The notes under the pieces are model-generated. The model worked only from the letters and a program-made list of their open reading frames with translations, had not been told where the DNA came from and searched no databases. The position numbers and the translations under genes are program-made. DNA of 64,000 nucleotides from Lamellibrachia columna (lineage: Eukaryota; Annelida; Polychaeta; Sabellida; Siboglinidae), in contig OY759267.1 in assembly GCA_963662155.1 (NCBI GenBank), positions 16,582,489 through 16,646,488 of the forward strand, given 5' to 3'. This document shows positions 60,519-64,000 of this stretch, one piece after another (positions within the stretch are counted from its first letter, which is position 1; every line of letters starts with the position of its first letter).

Positions 60519-60665
60519 TTTAACAAGATTTAACAAGATTTGCCATCCAAGCCAAAGGCCCAGATGGCAAGTGGACAAGGAAGCCATTGGCTTATCGAGA
60601 GTCCAACAATGTTCATCTACTTATAGCCCGCCCTCCTGAGATATGTGTCAACCTTGTTTTTAAAC
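60519..60665 (-). mobile_element. CR1/Jockey-type 3' fragment
   Basis: Nearly identical to the 3' UTR and last codons of the copies at 26.8 and 33.0 kb, including TTTAACAAGATTTAACAAGA. Strongly 5'-truncated, recent. Confidence 0.95.
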
Positions 60666-61164
60666 GTTAAGGTGATCATCTGAGCTATCTAACGCTTAAG
60701 TTGATTCACACAGATAGGGCAACAAAAAAAGCCAGTTGCATCATCATGATTGTTGATGTTAAGAGTACGTAGTCCTGGGCTATCCAGCATGAAGATAACG
60801 TGCAAGTGATTGACAGTAGATCACGAAACGATAACACGCATTTCTAATCACCAGTGTATCAGTGGTGTCTAGGAATCGGCTTTCTGATTGCCAAATTGTC
60901 TCTTGGGATATTCACTTCTGCTCCAGAATATCCAATCTGCATGCAAACATAATCAACAGTAATTTCCACTGGGGAAAACTTATCAGCATTCATTAGCCAA
61001 ATAATGACTGGATGGCTGTGTACAGGCATTTATATAATCAAATAATTTGCTCATTATTGGGTAGATATGTTACCATGAGAATGCTTGTCCCTGATGTTAC
61101 ATCTGAAATGTGCTGTTTTAATATTGTTCCAAGTTCATTTAAAAAACCAGAAATGCATCTGTTC
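60666..61164. other. nothing recognised
   Basis: No exon or element. Confidence 0.5.
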
Positions 61165-61450
61165 TGCTAGTGTGCTAGTGTGCTAGTGTGCTTGTTCCAA
61201 GTTTACGTGTTGTCTGTGTACATATTGTTGCACGTATACTTGCTGTTATAAGTGTACTTATTGTTGTAAGTGAACTTGTTGCAAGTATAATTGTTGCTGT
61301 AAGTGTATTTGCTGTTGCAAGTGAACTTGTTGTTACAAGTGTACTCATTGTTGTAAGTGTATGTGGTGTTGTAATTGTACTTGTTATAAATGTAATTGTT
61401 GCTGTAATTGTACTTGTTGTAAGTGTATATGTTGTTTGTATTTGTTTATT
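61165..61450. repeat. degenerate GTAAGTGTACTTGTTGTT repeat
   Basis: Short units with GTACTTGTTGTAAGTG in many variants. Open frames on both strands (for example Ser/Thr-rich on minus) are repeat-derived. Confidence 0.85.
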
Positions 61451-62681
61451 TGATAACAAAAAAGACTATGTAATCACTAATAGCAACAAATACACATGCA
61501 TGCATATTGGTGTCAATGAACTTCATTCCTAATGCTCTTCTGAATCCAATGTTCTATTTAACTTGACATTCACTGGACGACTGTCTCTTCAAATTAAAGA
61601 AAAAATCAGGACATCCATCAAATATACACAGCAGTAAACATGATTACTCTGTAGAGTAATTAATTATTAACCAGTGTCAACATTATTAGTTTGGACAGAA
61701 ACCAATAAGTACTGTCAGAAATTACAAGAAAAACAATTTCCATGTTTCCTCGTCTATTCTAATCGATGTGCAATCAAAACCAGACTCACTTCTGGATCTG
61801 GCTCAGTTGGCAGTGCTTATGTATCTGACAAAGACATACTTTGATTACTCTTACAGCGTCTATTACCTTTCATATGGTTAAAGGTCCTTCCTCAAATCGA
61901 TATTTTTGCTTGACTCGTTTTTGGAATAATTTTGCGACATGCTGGGTCGCTTGTGCAAACTGTTATTCAGTTTTCATGAAATCATCGGACAAACTATAAA
62001 ATAATTTTTATCTGGATCCAGTCAAAATTCGAAAAAAATTACAAAGTGGTGAAGTTCTAAATACTATGACATAAAGCAGTTCACAGTCTCGCAAGTTGCA
62101 CAATTTAAGTCATTCTTTCGATGATTTTATCAAAAGTATGTACTCTTTTATGAAACAGACTACATATATTACTTAAACTATTCACACACTACAGACATGA
62201 ACACCAACGAAACCTGATTTGTGACAGGTTAAATGAACTGAGGTGATAGTTTTAACTCTTACATAGCCTCGAATGGGAAATTTCATGGACATCTTAAAAA
62301 AATTTCCATAATGACATGGAATGTTGGCAAACCCTTATTATAGGTTTGATTATTAATGGCTAATATGCATTATAATAAGTTTTCTTTTATCGCCAAACTT
62401 TTTTAAACAAAGTTTAAACACCACCCGAATACATTACACTTATGTAGGCCTACCAGAGATGAATTTGGTCCACTATGTCAGTGGTATATTCTAATGAGGA
62501 CAGGGAAATAGATGTAAACATCCTTTAAAAGTATGCAAAGTACATTGCATTTTTTTTAAATAAAAATATGTTAACCTTCAACGTGTGAAATGTTTATACA
62601 TGAAGTTTAAAAACAAAACCAGCATCCAAAGTAAAATCAAAAGCCCATAAACGTAGACAAACTAACACAATGATATGGTAC
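61451..62681. other. nothing recognised
   Basis: AT-rich non-coding sequence. Confidence 0.5.
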
Positions 62682-62720
62682 CTGTCCATCATGGTCTGTA
62701 GACGAGTGTTTCTCATGATG
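62682..62720 (-). CDS. candidate 39-bp microexon
   Basis: Acceptor TTGATTTGTTTAG, donor GGACAG|GTACCA, phase 0 to 0, encoding HHEKHSSTDHDGQ. It would fit the chain of phase-0 candidate exons to the left, but so short a stretch can arise by chance. Confidence 0.25.
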
Positions 62721-64000
62721 CTAAACAAATCAACATAATAACTGACATAATATATCACACAATGAAGACACCATTTAGCAACATGTCACATAAAATTTCA
62801 ACTGTTCATAATATATCTTCAATTGCAGCTGGTGTCAATATTTATGAGCATAACTGAGTAGCTCAGTCATAAGACATCTCAATCAGCCACAGTTGCACTT
62901 CTTGTTTACTGCATCACAAGGTGCACTTAGGGTGATAACAGCTAGGGGCGACTAATATTTCAGGCACTTCACTGATAATAGAAAAATCCTGCGACATGAT
63001 CTGCCAATTACTTAATTACTGCAAGTGTCAGATAAAAAGGATGCGACATATCCTGCATTAGCGGAATGACAGGTTCATCTTCTGCATAATGTTCCCAGCA
63101 GCAGATGCATTCTCTAAGGAACTGTTACAGCAAAGTGTAGGGTTTTCGCTAATTACAGCTCATTTTAAGGGCATATAAGTATCCATTCGACTGTAGTTAA
63201 TGTTCCTGCGTGAGTCTATGTATCAAATGTGCCATGTTTTTTGGGTAAAAATCTGTATGTTTGACTAGAAACTGTGCATAAAGCCATATAAATCCATATA
63301 AATGTTTTCATAAGTTCACCAGCATTTCTAATCTTAGATTACGGGCTGAATGGAGGCGCTCGCTTCTGCCCAGTGCAGTGTGGCGCCACTGTTTTAGCCT
63401 TTCCTGTGCGTAGTGTGCTAGGGACAGATTATGGACCCATTTAGCCCCAGACGTAACATTTTGTTGAAAGTACGGACATGCAAACATGAACAGTGCACCA
63501 ATTTCCCATGAAAATCAACCCCTGCATGTTTACGTGACAAGACTGTCTAGATGATGGAACTGATTGCACTACATAAACCATGCTGTTCATAATCTAGCTG
63601 ACATATAACATTAGGGGAGAATTAATTAGCCAGAGTAGTCACGAGATACTTCTACTTCATTAGACGATCAATTGCTGAGTGCCTTTCCAAGCCTTGTGTC
63701 CACAGATACTTATGGTATTTTACAGACTCTACATAATTAGTTGATTGATTCAGATCAGATATGATTTCACAAGAGACAACGCATGTGATGTCTCCCAAGG
63801 AATCATCCTTCAGGTGTCTGCTTTAAGGAAAATCTTAGCCTTAGGCACCTTTTCAAAACATCAGTGTTCAACACTACCATTCAGGTTTCATTGGGCAGCT
63901 GTTATTTCATTTAGGATCATATATCTATAGCTGGTTGTTACCTTCCATACTAAATATCTGGGAATATTCTAGTTGTTTATTGACCAAATACAGGGATTAC
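62721..64000. other. nothing recognised
   Basis: AT-rich; a GC-richer patch near 63345-63425 has no clear exon. Confidence 0.5.

Overview
This is a window of an animal nuclear genome, from an invertebrate bilaterian. It holds two intron-containing genes with clear animal orthologues, is AT-rich, and is full of microsatellites, minisatellites, non-LTR retrotransposons, a tRNA-derived SINE and small hAT-like MITEs. The species cannot be named from the sequence; a marine invertebrate is my guess.

Left part (about 2.3-23.8 kb, minus strand): SNRK, an AMPK-related Ser/Thr kinase. Four exons are certain: 23195-23813, 13327-13468, 8966-9172 and 6663-6827. They join in phase and encode the whole kinase domain plus the UBA-like segment. 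The long C-terminal tail is not recognised and probably lies to the left, perhaps starting at 2338-2433. Two unrelated minisatellites sit exactly on exon/intron junctions of this gene. Each unit carries the 3' end of the exon plus a splice donor: 31 AAAG|GTATG junctions at exon 2, and 13 units of 35 bp at exon 4. This is the most unusual feature of the window.

Middle part (24-35 kb): repeat-rich spacer between the divergently transcribed SNRK and CTCF. It holds a 482-bp (TG)n tract, two nearly identical CR1/Jockey-type retrotransposon copies (26.8-28.0 kb plus; 33.0-34.4 kb minus), decayed reverse transcriptase relics, a 220-bp (ACGC)n tract and a G-rich run.

35-49.7 kb (plus strand): the CTCF gene. 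A candidate promoter and 5' UTR exon are followed by six coding exons (37238-39039, 39556-39760, 41222-41383, 44792-44901, 45551-45636, 48149-48249), joining in phase to 821 codons. They encode 11 zinc fingers, the cohesin-docking YDF motif, an acidic segment and a short charged C-terminus. A 725-bp hAT-like MITE with perfect 8-bp target duplications sits just before the exon at 44792, so the 3' splice site now abuts transposon DNA.

50-64 kb: no recognised gene. Several phase-0 candidate exons on the minus strand (62682-62720, 55975-56067, 54476-54619, 51393-51635) could form one unknown gene converging on CTCF. The region is dominated by 34-bp minisatellites and an inverted repeat with an AT core.
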